A stretch of 64,000 nucleotides of DNA from positions 623,916 to 687,915 of the forward strand of contig BCKQ01000001.1 in the NCBI GenBank assembly GCA_001600695.1. Reading direction: 5' to 3'. Both the position numbers and the translations under genes were made by a program. Shown here piece after piece: positions 10,429 to 21,076 of the stretch; within the stretch, counting starts at the first letter, position 1; the number at the start of each line of letters is the position of its first letter. Below the pieces are notes generated by a model that was not told the DNA's origin, ran no database searches, and saw only the letters and a program-made list of their open reading frames with translations. Source of the stretch: Ascoidea asiatica (taxonomy: Eukaryota > Ascomycota > Saccharomycetes > Ascoideales > Ascoideaceae).

Positions 10429-11994
10429 TTAATCCCAAGAAGATAATTTCATTGTACCATTTTTTTCAAAATTAGTATGCATTTTAAATACATCAGATAA
10501 AATTTGTGGTTCATGAAGACATTTCTTTTTAGCAGCATAAAATTCAGCTCTTTTTAAATATTCTAATAATTGATCTTTATAATCAGGATGAGAACATTTA
10601 TTTATAATTACTCTTGCTCTTTCTTTTGGAGATAAACCTCTTAAATCAGCTAAACCTTGTTCAGTTACAATAATATCTAAATCATGTTCAGTTTGATCAA
10701 CATGAGTTGCCATTGGTACAATACAAGATATACCAGTTTTATCAATTTTAGATTTTCTTGCAGAAGGAGTATGCATTATTGATAATTTTGCATTTCTTAA
10801 GAAATCTGCAGAACCACCAATACCATGTAACATTTTTGAACCTGAGACATTAGTTGAATTTGCATGAGCATACATATCAACTTCAACAGGAGTATTCATA
10901 GCTATAACACCTAATCTTCTAATAATTTCTGGAGAATTTGAAACAACTTGAGATCTTAAACATAATTTTTTTGAAAATAAATCCCAATTATTAAAAAATC
11001 TTTCAAAACCTTTTTCAGTTAATCTTATAGAAGTTGAAGTTGCATAATCTAAAGCACCATTTTCGAAAAAATCTAAAAATGAATCTTGTAAAACTTCAGT
11101 CCAAACATTTAAATTTTTAAAAGAAGCAGTTGCTAAACCTTCAATGACAGCATTTGCAATATTACCAATACCAGATTGTAAAGGATGTAAATTTGGAGGT
11201 AATCTACCTAATTTAACTTCATCTTCAAAAAAATTAATTAAATGAGAAGCAATAGCTCTTGACATTTCATCAGAAGGAGTATTTGGTGGAACTTTATCAG
11301 CTTCAGTTGATTCAACAATAGCTACAACTTTATTTGGATCAATTGGAATTGCAGTTAAACCAGATTTATCATCAACTCTTTTATAAGGATATGGAGGTCT
11401 AAAAGGAGGATTTATTGGCATATCAATATCATGTAAACCTTCAAAAGAAGGAGTTTTTGTATTTAATTCAATTATAACTTTATCAGAAACAGAAATCATT
11501 TCTGGAGAACCACCAACAGCAGGACCAGGAACTATAGCACCAGATTCAGTTATTGCAGTTGCTTCAATAATAGTAAAATCTAATAAATCATTATCTTTTT
11601 TAAATCTTGTATAATAACCATAAGTTAAATCTTGTGGAAACATTGAAAGATGTTTATCAAAGAATTGAGTTCTACCATCATTTATAGCATTTGCAATTGG
11701 TTTACCAACTTGATGAGGAGCTCTTCTTAATAACATATTATTATCAGCCCATCTTGATTCTTCAGGACCTGCAGAAGCTCCAACAAATAAATTAAAAGCT
11801 AATTTACCTTGTAAATTATTTTTTTCAACATGATTTGCTAAAGCAGTTGGTATAACTTTTGGAGCACCAACACCAGTAAAACCAGACCAACCTAAATATT
11901 GACCATGTTTAAATAGAGGTATACATTCTTCAGCAGTTCTTAATTTTGAAAGATATGGAGCATATCTTACTCTTTGTTTTAAAATTGCAGACAT
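10429..11994 (-). CDS. ACH1: Acetyl-CoA hydrolase / acetate-succinate CoA-transferase
   Basis: The 521-residue protein is close to full length for Ach1 (526 in S. cerevisiae) and alignable throughout. Visible hallmarks are the N-terminal [35 protein letters not shown] with Glu300 (the expected CoA-thioester nucleophile of class I CoA-transferases, inferred from bacterial relatives), [13 protein letters not shown], and [19 protein letters not shown]. It ends SSWD like other fungal Ach1 proteins. It transfers CoA between succinyl-CoA and acetate and detoxifies acetate in mitochondria. The N-terminus is only mildly basic, so targeting must be weak or cryptic, as in yeast Ach1. Codon choice is strongly biased (TTA, AGA, GGT/GGA), consistent with good expression. 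A long upstream region follows. Confidence 0.96.
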   Translation of the reverse strand: MSAILKQRVRYAPYLSKLRTAEECIPLFKHGQYLGWSGFTGVGAPKVIPTALANHVEKNNLQGKLAFNLFVGASAGPEESRWADNNMLLRRAPHQVGKPIANAINDGRTQFFDKHLSMFPQDLTYGYYTRFKKDNDLLDFTIIEATAITESGAIVPGPAVGGSPEMISVSDKVIIELNTKTPSFEGLHDIDMPINPPFRPPYPYKRVDDKSGLTAIPIDPNKVVAIVESTEADKVPPNTPSDEMSRAIASHLINFFEDEVKLGRLPPNLHPLQSGIGNIANAVIEGLATASFKNLNVWTEVLQDSFLDFFENGALDYATSTSIRLTEKGFERFFNNWDLFSKKLCLRSQVVSNSPEIIRRLGVIAMNTPVEVDMYAHANSTNVSGSKMLHGIGGSADFLRNAKLSIMHTPSARKSKIDKTGISCIVPMATHVDQTEHDLDIIVTEQGLADLRGLSPKERARVIINKCSHPDYKDQLLEYLKRAEFYAAKKKCLHEPQILSDVFKMHTNFEKNGTMKLSSWD

Positions 11995-12224
11995 ATTAAA
12001 GTATTAATTATTATTGAGGTTTAAATAGTAATAAGATGTATGAAAAAAATGAAAGTTCCTTTGATCCAGGGGGTAATGAAAATTGAGTAAATGAATTGAC
12101 ACTAAAACCGAGATAAAAAAAGGGTTAAATATTAACAATCAAAATTATTATTATTTAGTTGATGAATAAATGATTATCAATTGATGAACAATAATTGAAA
12201 AATATATGGAATAAAGGATATGTA

Positions 12225-12289
12225 TTTATATTATATTATATTATATTATATTGAATTGAATTGAATTGAATTGAATTGAATTGAATTGA
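12225..12289. repeat. TTATA and TTGAA pentanucleotide microsatellites
   Basis: About five TTATA units pass directly into eight TTGAA units within the ACH1 upstream region. Both have a 5-bp period, suggesting one arose from the other by point change and slippage. Confidence 0.9.
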
Positions 12290-12830
12290 TATAAATACAA
12301 ATGGAATTGACTTTGATTGAAATGTATTTTTATTACTATCTTTTTGATATGATAATATAATGTAATATTAGATACCTAATTGATAAGATATTAATAATAA
12401 AAAGCAATAATTTGTTGGCTATAATGATTATAATGAATAAAATTACAAATCTAAGATGTTTCTAATCTATCGGCTATAAAAAAATCCAAAGTTTTTTAAT
12501 AGAAACAATGTAAGTAATATTTTTGATTAAGATTTGATACTCTATTTTTTTTTTTATTTTTTTTGACGTTTGAGATTCAAAAAATGTTGGTAATTTGATG
12601 GTAATTGTTGACAAATTGTTGATTTTTGATTGTTTGTTGTTGTTGTTGATGATGGAGGAGAGTGGATAAAGCAGTGGAATATGCAATAAGAACTGGAACT
12701 GGAACTAGAACCTGAGGTAGAACAGAGGTAGAAATGACAGCAGAAGAAGCAGATAAAAATAAAAATAGTTAAATTCTCAATGAGGGCTCAGAGTGAGTGA
12801 GGGAAGAGAAGCAAAACAATAGCCGCAGTG

Positions 12831-12926
12831 AGTAGTAGCAGTAGTAGTATTATTATTATTATTATTATTACTATTAATCAGTAGTACAATTACAGTAAAT
12901 ACAGTAAATACAGTTAATACAGTAAA
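12831..12926. repeat. TAG/TAT trinucleotide repeat and ACAGTAAAT repeats
   Basis: A TAG-then-TAT trinucleotide run spans 12831-12870. Several ACAGTAAAT-like units follow at 12892-12926. Both are intergenic. Confidence 0.85.
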
Positions 12927-13389
12927 GACAATAATAGAAAACAAAGAAAAGAAGGGGAGGGAAAAGAAGCAAAGTGAGGGGAGTCTGAAGCTTTATATAG
13001 CTAGTAGTTGATAGTTGATAGTTGATAGATTGTATTGGTCTTGGTATTGTTTAATATACTTTTACAGGTACTTTTACAGGACTTTTGGATAATCTGATAA
13101 TGTTTAAACTGGAGAAGTGCCGATGGCCATTGGTTATCATTGGGACTGGGAAGTTTTCAAATTGGTTCTGGTTCTGGTTGATCATTTATTCATTCATCTG
13201 GGTCTGGGTCTGGGTCACACACAGCTTCACAGCTTCACAGCTTCAAAGCTTCATAGGATAAAGTCAGTAAAGCAAGTTGTGCTGCGTGCCATTCACCTCT
13301 AAGATCCAAGATAATCCAAATTAACTCAAAAAACTATGGTTGATAATCAGTGCTTCAGTGCTTAAGTGCTTTAAAGACTACAAAGTTAC

Positions 13390-13500
13390 CAGATCTCAAG
13401 GACTCGCTGTTTTCTAATTTTTGGCGGCTGCGAGCCCGGTTCAACCACCAGCCAAAACAGCGGGGAAAAGGAACCGCCTGTTTTTTGGCGTCGTTTTTGG
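13390..13500. promoter_or_regulatory. G+C-rich island in the ACH1-LON intergenic region
   Basis: A patch clearly richer in G+C than its surroundings, with GGCGGCTGCGAGC, CAGCGGGG and TTTTGGCGTCG. Small open frames here on both strands look like by-products of base composition. It resembles the islands near 21.6, 28.0, 32.35, 42.05, 43.9 and 61.2 kb. Confidence 0.45.
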
Positions 13501-15873
13501 AGAAGACTCTGTTTACTTTTCCTTTCACCAATTTTTTCATATCAATTTAACTTAAGTCACGTTTAAGACTTGTAAAAATGAGATATTTGGTTTGTTTATT
13601 TCTGCAACAATCGGATCATGGTTTTACTTGAAAGTAACTCAAAACTCGAATGAAATTTCCCGATATTAAATAGAATTAGAAAATTGAGGTACCCCTTAAA
13701 TTCCTCTTTTGGAACCCATGAATCACGGGTCACTTATCTGCATGTAAATTTATATTGAAAATATCACTTTTGATCTTGAATTGAATTTTTCAAATTTATC
13801 TTTCTATAAAAACTGGTTGGGGTTAATATAAAATACAATTTTATTTTATTCATTAAATACATCAAGAGATGGCTTCGTATTTTACTATTCATTTTTCAAT
13901 CACCTTTTTTTATGAATTGAAATACAATACCAGTTCTTTAAAGAATCCTAACCTCATAAATTTTTTTAAAGGATTAAACATACTCCTCTTTTAAAATTTA
14001 TATGGTTATATTCCCTTAGATATTAACTTTAACCCTAATTATTACATTATTTATCACATTTTTTGATTCATTTATTTTTATTATAATTTTTCCGTAAATG
14101 TATTAATTTTGTGGATTATTATAAGTTAATCTATGATGAATAAAAACTGAAACCATAAGAGTAATCGAAAATAATTGAAAAAAGTATGTGAAATATTCAA
14201 TATTAAATTATCAATAGATAAGTGATAAATGGTATGGCTAAAATTCCCATTAATTTCTAAAAAGTTTCCCAATTTCAAAATTATAATTCCCAATATATTC
14301 ATTTCAAGTTACCCGATGTTCCCGATGTTCCTGATATTTTTAATTTTTTAAATTTTTCTTTTAATTAAATCACTCAATTTTGAAAAATTTCACTGTCTTT
14401 TTTGAAATTTTTCAAAGAAATTAAAAACATAGAAATGAATATAATTTTATAATCTAATAATTGTAATCATTTCAAAAACCTGGGGAAATTTATTTATTTT
14501 TTAAAAGTTCAAATTATTTTGTTCAATTTTCATTTTTTAAAGCCAAAAATCGTATATTTTCACCTTTTATCCGAATGTTTTTAACAATATTGCAATCCAC
14601 CCATTCAGTTGGTTTTAATTTTCCAGTTTTAGATATTCCAGTATATCCGAGGGTATTATCACATGGTCAAAGTATTTGTCACGTTTTTTTTAATTTCCTT
14701 ACTACAGATAGAAGTTTCTAAGTGCACCTAAATACTGTGCACTGCATCTAAGACCTAAACCAGTTTAGTGGAACCGTTACTCAAAGCCGACTTGCCGAGC
14801 ATCTTTTTTTGTTTACGGTTCTAAACGGTAACCTCGTAATAGCAACCAAGTCACGTTACAGCCTAGTTATTGTGGTGGTCTACTTGTAAACGCCAGACCT
14901 CAAAATTGCACGTATTGTTAAACGGTGTCGTCACGTTTGACTCGTCTGTTTTCTCAATCTCAACAATCAAAACTGAATTTGAATCAGAATAGTCTTTTCC
15001 GGCTCTATTAATTATCCTATTTAGTAAAGAGACAAACAAACAAACGAATAACTAAATAAATAAAGCATTAAATATACAGTATAATTAATAAATATATCAA
15101 TAGTCTCAATAAATTCAATAAATTCAATAAATTCAATTGATTAATTGACTTCAATTGATTTATCTTCAATTCAATTAATCATTGCGTATCAAACAGTGAC
15201 AATCTTTTAAAGACAATGACAAAAATAAGTATTATATTATTATCATTACCACATCTTTTATACTTAATAATATTTATCAACTTTTTATTTTTTTCTTTAA
15301 CCGAGTAAATGTCTTGATATTATTAATAATTTCTTATATTCACATATTTTTTAAAAAATAAACATTTAAATTATGAAATTTATTTACTCGAGCCTAATTC
15401 AATACATTACAATACAATAAATTATTATGTATTAACATATTAACATATTTCAATATTCTAATATTTTAATCTTTTAATGTTTACTCAAATCATTAACATA
15501 TTATATTCTACACATAATTCAGTAATATAATAGAATTAATAAAATTATGAATATTTACTTAATTTTTGGAATTTGAAATTTATATTTCTATATTTTTTTT
15601 CAATTTATTCAATTTACTCTCGATTAAGATTATTAATATAATTAAATAAATCTCATTTGAATAATACTTCTTATTCTCTTTTATTTCAATCTTTCTAATA
15701 AAAAAAAAAGAGTCTATTTTATCTTATCTACAACTTTTTCATACAATCAATTCCAATAATCTAATATAATATATTAATACATTCCCTATTATATAATTAA
15801 CAAATAATTCAATCAATAAATCAAACTTATAATATAACAATTGATTAATTATTGAAAATATATATAATTAAAA

Positions 15874-18800
15874 ATGGATATAAATTCATTTTTATTAAAT
15901 CAACATCAACAACAACAAAATTTAAATAATAATATTGATTTAAATTCAAATCAACAAAATGAACAATTTTTATTACAACAACAACTTTTAAAACAACAAA
16001 ATGAACAAAATGAACAATTTAAAAAATTAAATTTACAAAAAAATCAAAATAATCAAAATAATCAAAATAATCAAAATAATCAAAATAATCAAAATAATTT
16101 TAAAAAAAATGATGAAAAAACTAAACATTCTTTTAATTTCTCATATACAAAATCAAAAGAAAATAATGAAAATTTAAATAATAATGAAAATATTGAAGAT
16201 CCTACTCTATTACAACAACAACAGTTACTTCAACAACAACAACTCCAACAGCAACAACAAATGATGATGATGCAACAACAACAGCAACAACAACCTTCAA
16301 ATAATATGAATGTTCAAATTCCTCAAAATGAAGACTTTATGGATGATGATGAAGAAGATGACGATGATGAAGATGATTTTTCTGATAATCCAACTAATCA
16401 AATCAATCAATCTCCTATAAATGATGGAAATATAAATCATAATAATAATAATAACAATAATAACAATAACAATAATAAAATCTCAGATCCTGATTTTCCA
16501 ACTTATTTATATCCATCTTCTTTAATTAATGAAAATTCAAATTCTTTAATGGATAGAAAAAAATATAAAGATTATCCAACTGGTTTTATTTCTTATCAAC
16601 CAAATAATTCTTTATATAAATTAAATCAAAATGCTAATAATCATTTATCAAATAAAATTGATGAATATTTTAAAAAAAAATATATTATAAAAAATTTTAA
16701 TAAAAATAATAATAATAATAATGATATTTTAAATAATTCTAATTTTCAACAAACTGAAAATAATTTAAATTTATATAAACAATTAATTAAAAAATCTTTA
16801 AATGATATTAATGGTATAAAATTAAATCCTACAAATAACAATAACAATAATAATAAAAAAAATAAAAATAATAAATTAGATAAAAATTTATTTAAAAATT
16901 ATTATAATAAAGAAATTGATAATTTATTATTAGAAAATTTATCAAATTTAGATGATTTAAATTATGATGAACAATTAAATAAATTCTTATCAATAACTAA
17001 TGATTCAAAAGATAATGATGCAGATAATGACGAAGATGATGATTATGAAGACTATGATGACGAAGATGATGACCTTGACAAAGATATCACCGATAATAAA
17101 CATAATAATAATAATAATAATAAAGGTTTAAAAAAAAAATTGAAAGAAAATGATAATAAATTAATTGATTATTTTAATGATTTAAAAAAATTAGGTTATT
17201 TAAATGATAATGATATTAATCTTGAAGATTTAAAAGTTTTATCACAATTAGAAAATGAAAAATTATTAAATTTTCAAAATAATTTAAATGATCAACAAAT
17301 TCTATTAAGTCAAAATGCTCAACTTAATCCATTATTAAATAAATCAAATCAACAATTTCAAATACCTGAAATTATACCTTCAAAACCAAGACAACTGAAA
17401 ATTAATCAAGATTCATTAAGTCTGATTAATAATTCTTCAATTTCTTTATCTTCTTCAAATAAATTCTCAATTTCAAATCCAAATCCAAATTTGAATCCAA
17501 ATCCAATTTCAAATAAAAATATTTTATTGATTATAATTTTACCAATTACTGAACCTTTATTTCCAGATTTAATTATTCCAGATTTAAGAATTATTAATCC
17601 AATTCAAAAACAAGCTATAATTCAAATGTCAAATAATAAACAATTAATTGGTTTATTTTTTATTAAAAATCAAAATTTTAAAGCTTTTGATATTATTCAT
17701 GATTCAAATGATATTCATGAATTTGGTATTTTGGCAAAAATTTTAAAATATTCTTCTTATGATGATAAAAAAACTGGTTTAAAACCATTAATTGTTAAAA
17801 TTAAAACTTTAAAAATTATTAGAATTGAAAAGTTTATACCACCTGAAAAAAAAACTGAAGTTTCAAATGATTTAATTTCAAGAAAAAATTCTAGATTAGA
17901 ATTTAAAACTTATGAAGGTATAAATTTAAAAAAATTAGTTTCTTTGGCAAATGTTTCTGTATTAAATTTCAAATATAATGTTAAAAATTTACCTGAAATT
18001 AAATCAAATTTAGAAAAAATTTTAGCTAATGTTTCAAAAATTTATCATTTTAGTAATATTAAAAATTCAAAAACTTTTAAATCGAAATATGATGAATCAT
18101 TTTTGAGTTTTTTTAAAGATTCAAAATACATTGTAAAGAACAACACATTTCATAAAAACAATAAACCACATAATTTATTATTTGAAGATGAATTTGATTC
18201 TAATTTTGAATCAAATCCTGATTTTGATAGTGATTCAAGTTTTACTTCAGAAACAGAAGATTTTTATAATAAAAAAAGAAATAAAAATAAAAAACTTACA
18301 AGAGAAAATAGCTTTACTGAAAAAGTAACTTATAAAGCTAGTCCTGATTTTTATTCAACTTCTAATGATACTATTGATGAAATTATTAAAAAACTTTTAT
18401 TTGTTATTGATATTTTGAAACTTTATTATAAATTAAAACATATTAGGGATTTTGATTTAAATTATCATTTGAAATTGAAGTTTCAAGATATTTTAAAAAC
18501 TTTGAAAGTTAAAATTATTTCAATAAAAGTATTATCAATGCTTAATGAAGAAGTTGCTGAAATTGATGATGAAATTCCAAATGCTTTAGTTCCTAAAATA
18601 GTACCAAATTTTCCAATAGAGAAAAATATTACTTCAAATGGACCTTTAGATCCTCAGATCACTCAAATGTCCGAGATTGGTAGTGAGCTGGTTTCTAATG
18701 CACAAATCCCAGAAACTAAAATTGAATTACCAAAATCAATAGCTGAATTAAAGAAGAAAAAAAGAGATGTATCACTGGGTTCTGATAGTCCAGAAATTAA

Positions 18801-19659
18801 AGCTTCTGGTGGTACTAATGTTAATTATAAAGGTACAACTGTGACATATACGGGAAATCCTGTATTTAATATAAATTATGCCGCTAAGCCTGAAGATGTA
18901 TCTAATCTTCAAAATACAATGACAAATCCAGCTCAAATTCAAAACCAATTAGGTGCTCAAGTTGGAACTCAACTTATGAATTCTATGGAAATGGGAATGA
19001 ATGGAGAAATGAATTTATTACAAAATCAACAACCTAATGAATTAAATGGTTTAATAAGTAATAATCAAATGAATCCATTTTTGGCAGCTCAGCAAATGAA
19101 TCAAGAACAACAATTAGATCCTAATATAATGGCTGCTATTGGAATGAATAATATGCAAAATGATGGACAGTTAATACAGCAAGCATTGTTACAAAATGCT
19201 CAACAAGGAATGCCTCAAGGTATACCACAAGGTATGGGCCAAGGTATACCACAAAGTATGGGCCAAGGTATACCACAGGGTATGGCTCAAGGAATACCTC
19301 AGGGAATGGAGCAAAATATAGGAGCAATGAATCAGCAATTACAATTTCAAATGATGCAAGATTCATCTAATGTACAAAATCAAATAAATGTTCCTTTAGC
19401 TGGTGGTGGACAAATGGTTGCAAATGAGAACATAGATGCTCAAATCGAAGCATTTAAAATGCAACAAGCCATGCCTTTAGGTCCTTCAAATACTGGAACA
19501 ATTGGTAATCCACAAGGAATGATGATGCAACAAAATTTCAATCCTCAAAGTCAAAATCAAGGTCAAAATCTTCCACCATTTTTACAACAACAATTAGGAC
19601 AACAGCAATTAGCTCAACAACATTTGATGCAACAGAACATACATAATTTGGTAGCCTAA
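15874..19659 (+). CDS. Lon N-terminal-domain protein without ATPase or protease (paralogue A), Asn/Gln-rich
   Basis: The 1261-residue protein starts with a Gln/Asn-rich, acidic, disordered half (residues 1-540). Residues ~545-660 resemble the Lon substrate-binding (LON-N) beta domain: LPITEPLFPDLIIPDLRI, then LIGLFFIKNQ and HEFGILAKILK. Residues ~680-740 (YEGINLKKLVSLANVSVLNF) and ~830-895 (FQDILKTLKVKIISIKVLSML) match the order of the helical part of mitochondrial Lon/Pim1. The AAA+ module (Walker A, Walker B) and the Ser-Lys protease domain are absent. Instead the C-terminus is Met/Gln/Asn/Gly-rich with tandem GIPQGM units. There is no mitochondrial presequence. Paralogue B at 23330 shares the same core. 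A substrate- or partner-binding role without proteolysis is inference; no characterised gene is known to me. Confidence 0.72.
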   Translation: MDINSFLLNQHQQQQNLNNNIDLNSNQQNEQFLLQQQLLKQQNEQNEQFKKLNLQKNQNNQNNQNNQNNQNNQNNFKKNDEKTKHSFNFSYTKSKENNENLNNNENIEDPTLLQQQQLLQQQQLQQQQQMMMMQQQQQQQPSNNMNVQIPQNEDFMDDDEEDDDDEDDFSDNPTNQINQSPINDGNINHNNNNNNNNNNNNKISDPDFPTYLYPSSLINENSNSLMDRKKYKDYPTGFISYQPNNSLYKLNQNANNHLSNKIDEYFKKKYIIKNFNKNNNNNNDILNNSNFQQTENNLNLYKQLIKKSLNDINGIKLNPTNNNNNNNKKNKNNKLDKNLFKNYYNKEIDNLLLENLSNLDDLNYDEQLNKFLSITNDSKDNDADNDEDDDYEDYDDEDDDLDKDITDNKHNNNNNNKGLKKKLKENDNKLIDYFNDLKKLGYLNDNDINLEDLKVLSQLENEKLLNFQNNLNDQQILLSQNAQLNPLLNKSNQQFQIPEIIPSKPRQLKINQDSLSLINNSSISLSSSNKFSISNPNPNLNPNPISNKNILLIIILPITEPLFPDLIIPDLRIINPIQKQAIIQMSNNKQLIGLFFIKNQNFKAFDIIHDSNDIHEFGILAKILKYSSYDDKKTGLKPLIVKIKTLKIIRIEKFIPPEKKTEVSNDLISRKNSRLEFKTYEGINLKKLVSLANVSVLNFKYNVKNLPEIKSNLEKILANVSKIYHFSNIKNSKTFKSKYDESFLSFFKDSKYIVKNNTFHKNNKPHNLLFEDEFDSNFESNPDFDSDSSFTSETEDFYNKKRNKNKKLTRENSFTEKVTYKASPDFYSTSNDTIDEIIKKLLFVIDILKLYYKLKHIRDFDLNYHLKLKFQDILKTLKVKIISIKVLSMLNEEVAEIDDEIPNALVPKIVPNFPIEKNITSNGPLDPQITQMSEIGSELVSNAQIPETKIELPKSIAELKKKKRDVSLGSDSPEIKASGGTNVNYKGTTVTYTGNPVFNINYAAKPEDVSNLQNTMTNPAQIQNQLGAQVGTQLMNSMEMGMNGEMNLLQNQQPNELNGLISNNQMNPFLAAQQMNQEQQLDPNIMAAIGMNNMQNDGQLIQQALLQNAQQGMPQGIPQGMGQGIPQSMGQGIPQGMAQGIPQGMEQNIGAMNQQLQFQMMQDSSNVQNQINVPLAGGGQMVANENIDAQIEAFKMQQAMPLGPSNTGTIGNPQGMMMQQNFNPQSQNQGQNLPPFLQQQLGQQQLAQQHLMQQNIHNLVA
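19204..19311 (+). repeat. In-frame tandem repeat coding for QGIPQGM-type units
   Basis: Several imperfect 24-nt units encode QGIPQGMG-like octapeptides inside the C-terminal Met/Gln-rich tail of the first Lon-domain protein. Variation between units (GMG, SMG, GMA, GME) shows they have begun to diverge. Confidence 0.85.
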
Positions 19660-19954
19660 ATAATTATTAGGTATCAACTATTAATCTTTAATAATTTCTT
19701 TTTCAAATTTTCTTTATTATAAAGAAAAGACATTTTGCTTTCAGAACCTTTTTTTGTATCCAAGTAACTTTTATATTATAGTATACCGATAAGGCTATGT
19801 TTATGCAGTATATACAGAGAGTAGTATATTTCTTTACATTTTTCATATCTCATTTTTATCTATTTTTTTTTTTCATATTTATCTTTATCATTATCATTTT
19901 CTTATTAATTTCAGTTTTGTTCTTTATAGTTAAGATAGTTTAATGAAAATTTAG

Positions 19955-21076
19955 TTAAAATTTATCTATTTTAGATATAATTAAATAATATGAAATATTG
20001 TAATTATTATCCATATTATAAGTAAATCCACCAATTTTCTTCAAGCATTTTAAATTTGGACAATAAAATTTTCCAGAATTTGGCAAAGAATATGAGTTTT
20101 GAAAAAATTGAGTTAATTGTGGTTTCATGAACTCTAGAAGCAAACTAGAAGAATATAAAAAAGGAGAAGATGACAATATTTTATATGTTGAAGCTAAATT
20201 AAAAATATCATTTTGTTTTGAAGATAAATTTATTCTACAATATTTACATTTGAATGATGTTAGATTTATAGGATTAATTTCAATTTTTAAATTCAATAAA
20301 AATGGATTATTTTTTATTTTTAAATTGAATTGAAATAACCATAATTGATATAATGGATTATCTATGATAATTGAATTCAAATTATCTAAAGAAGGATGAT
20401 TATTATTGTTTTTGATTGAATATAAATCTAAAAGTTTTTGAAATAATAATAATTGAAATTTGAATGAAATATTTGGATAAGGAATATTTTTATTAATTCT
20501 TTTTCTTTTAATTGAATATAAAGCAATTTTATAAGATAATTTGAATTTCCAAATAAGATAAGATATGATTATTGAAACACTTCTGGAAACTCCAGCAGAA
20601 CAATGAATTAAAATTTTTTCTTTATTTGATAAAGCTAAATTTATTAAAGAAATTGAATTAGTAAAAATTTCCAAAATATTTTGAAAATATTCATCTTTGA
20701 TTTGAAATTGATTACAATTATAATTAGAATCATTTAAATAAAAAGATGGAATTGATTCACCATTTAAAATACTTAATATATTAGTTATTTTATAAATTTT
20801 CTTCAAATCAATTTGTGATTGTAATGGCTTATAAGAACTTAAATATATTCCGGAAATTATTCTATCGATATCAATTTCCTTCTGTGAAATTATATCTTTT
20901 GCTTGAGTAGTTGAATTTAGACTTGAATCTAGATTCAAATCTAAGTTTGAATTTGATTCAGAATGTGAAATTTGAGTGTTATTAATATTAGATTCTTGTT
21001 GAATAGAAGTTTTTTCAATATTGAATAATACATTTTTAATAGGAGTAAGATTTATATCTGAATCTTTTTTTGGCAT
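19955..21076 (-). CDS. YVH1: Yvh1-type dual-specificity phosphatase with reduced zinc-binding tail
   Basis: The 373-residue protein has a dual-specificity phosphatase domain at about 70-220 with the P-loop HCSAGVSRS (His158, Cys159 nucleophile). As in Yvh1, a helical segment with NPLYQLW follows, then a C-terminal region that starts with CKYC and contains MKPQL and CPNLKC, ending SKID (SKVD in Yvh1). Yvh1 releases Mrt4 from pre-60S ribosomes through the zinc-binding tail (family knowledge). Here the tail looks partly worn. The CSHFF segment is replaced by a Ser-rich stretch without Cys or His, and the final CxCG pair is missing, so the two-zinc site cannot be complete. The gene lies between the two Lon-domain paralogues on the opposite strand. 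Confidence 0.85.
   Translation of the reverse strand: MPKKDSDINLTPIKNVLFNIEKTSIQQESNINNTQISHSESNSNLDLNLDSSLNSTTQAKDIISQKEIDIDRIISGIYLSSYKPLQSQIDLKKIYKITNILSILNGESIPSFYLNDSNYNCNQFQIKDEYFQNILEIFTNSISLINLALSNKEKILIHCSAGVSRSVSIIISYLIWKFKLSYKIALYSIKRKRINKNIPYPNISFKFQLLLFQKLLDLYSIKNNNNHPSLDNLNSIIIDNPLYQLWLFQFNLKIKNNPFLLNLKIEINPINLTSFKCKYCRINLSSKQNDIFNLASTYKILSSSPFLYSSSLLLEFMKPQLTQFFQNSYSLPNSGKFYCPNLKCLKKIGGFTYNMDNNYNISYYLIISKIDKF

Larger units (their letters stand above)
11995..15873. promoter_or_regulatory. 3.9-kb divergent intergenic region, ACH1 and first Lon-domain gene
   Basis: No convincing gene is present. From left to right it holds TTATA and TTGAA microsatellites (12225-12289), a TAG/TAT repeat and ACAGTAAAT units (12831-12926), a G+C-rich island (about 13390-13500), and four GTCACGTT sites at 13556, 14678, 14850 and 14930. 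A second, weaker G+C-rich stretch lies at 14690-14960. The final kilobase before 15874 is nearly pure A+T. The length suggests complex regulation of the Lon-domain gene; that is inference. Confidence 0.6.

Noticed and set aside
13425-13460. Possible tRNA T-arm (CCCGGTTCAACCACC)
   Set aside because: The stem does not pair, and no A-box or acceptor stem lies at the right distance.
13117-13550. Three 61-66-codon frames on both strands
   Set aside because: They arise from GGTCTGGGT and CACAGCTT tandem repeats and the G+C-rich island; no conserved motif.
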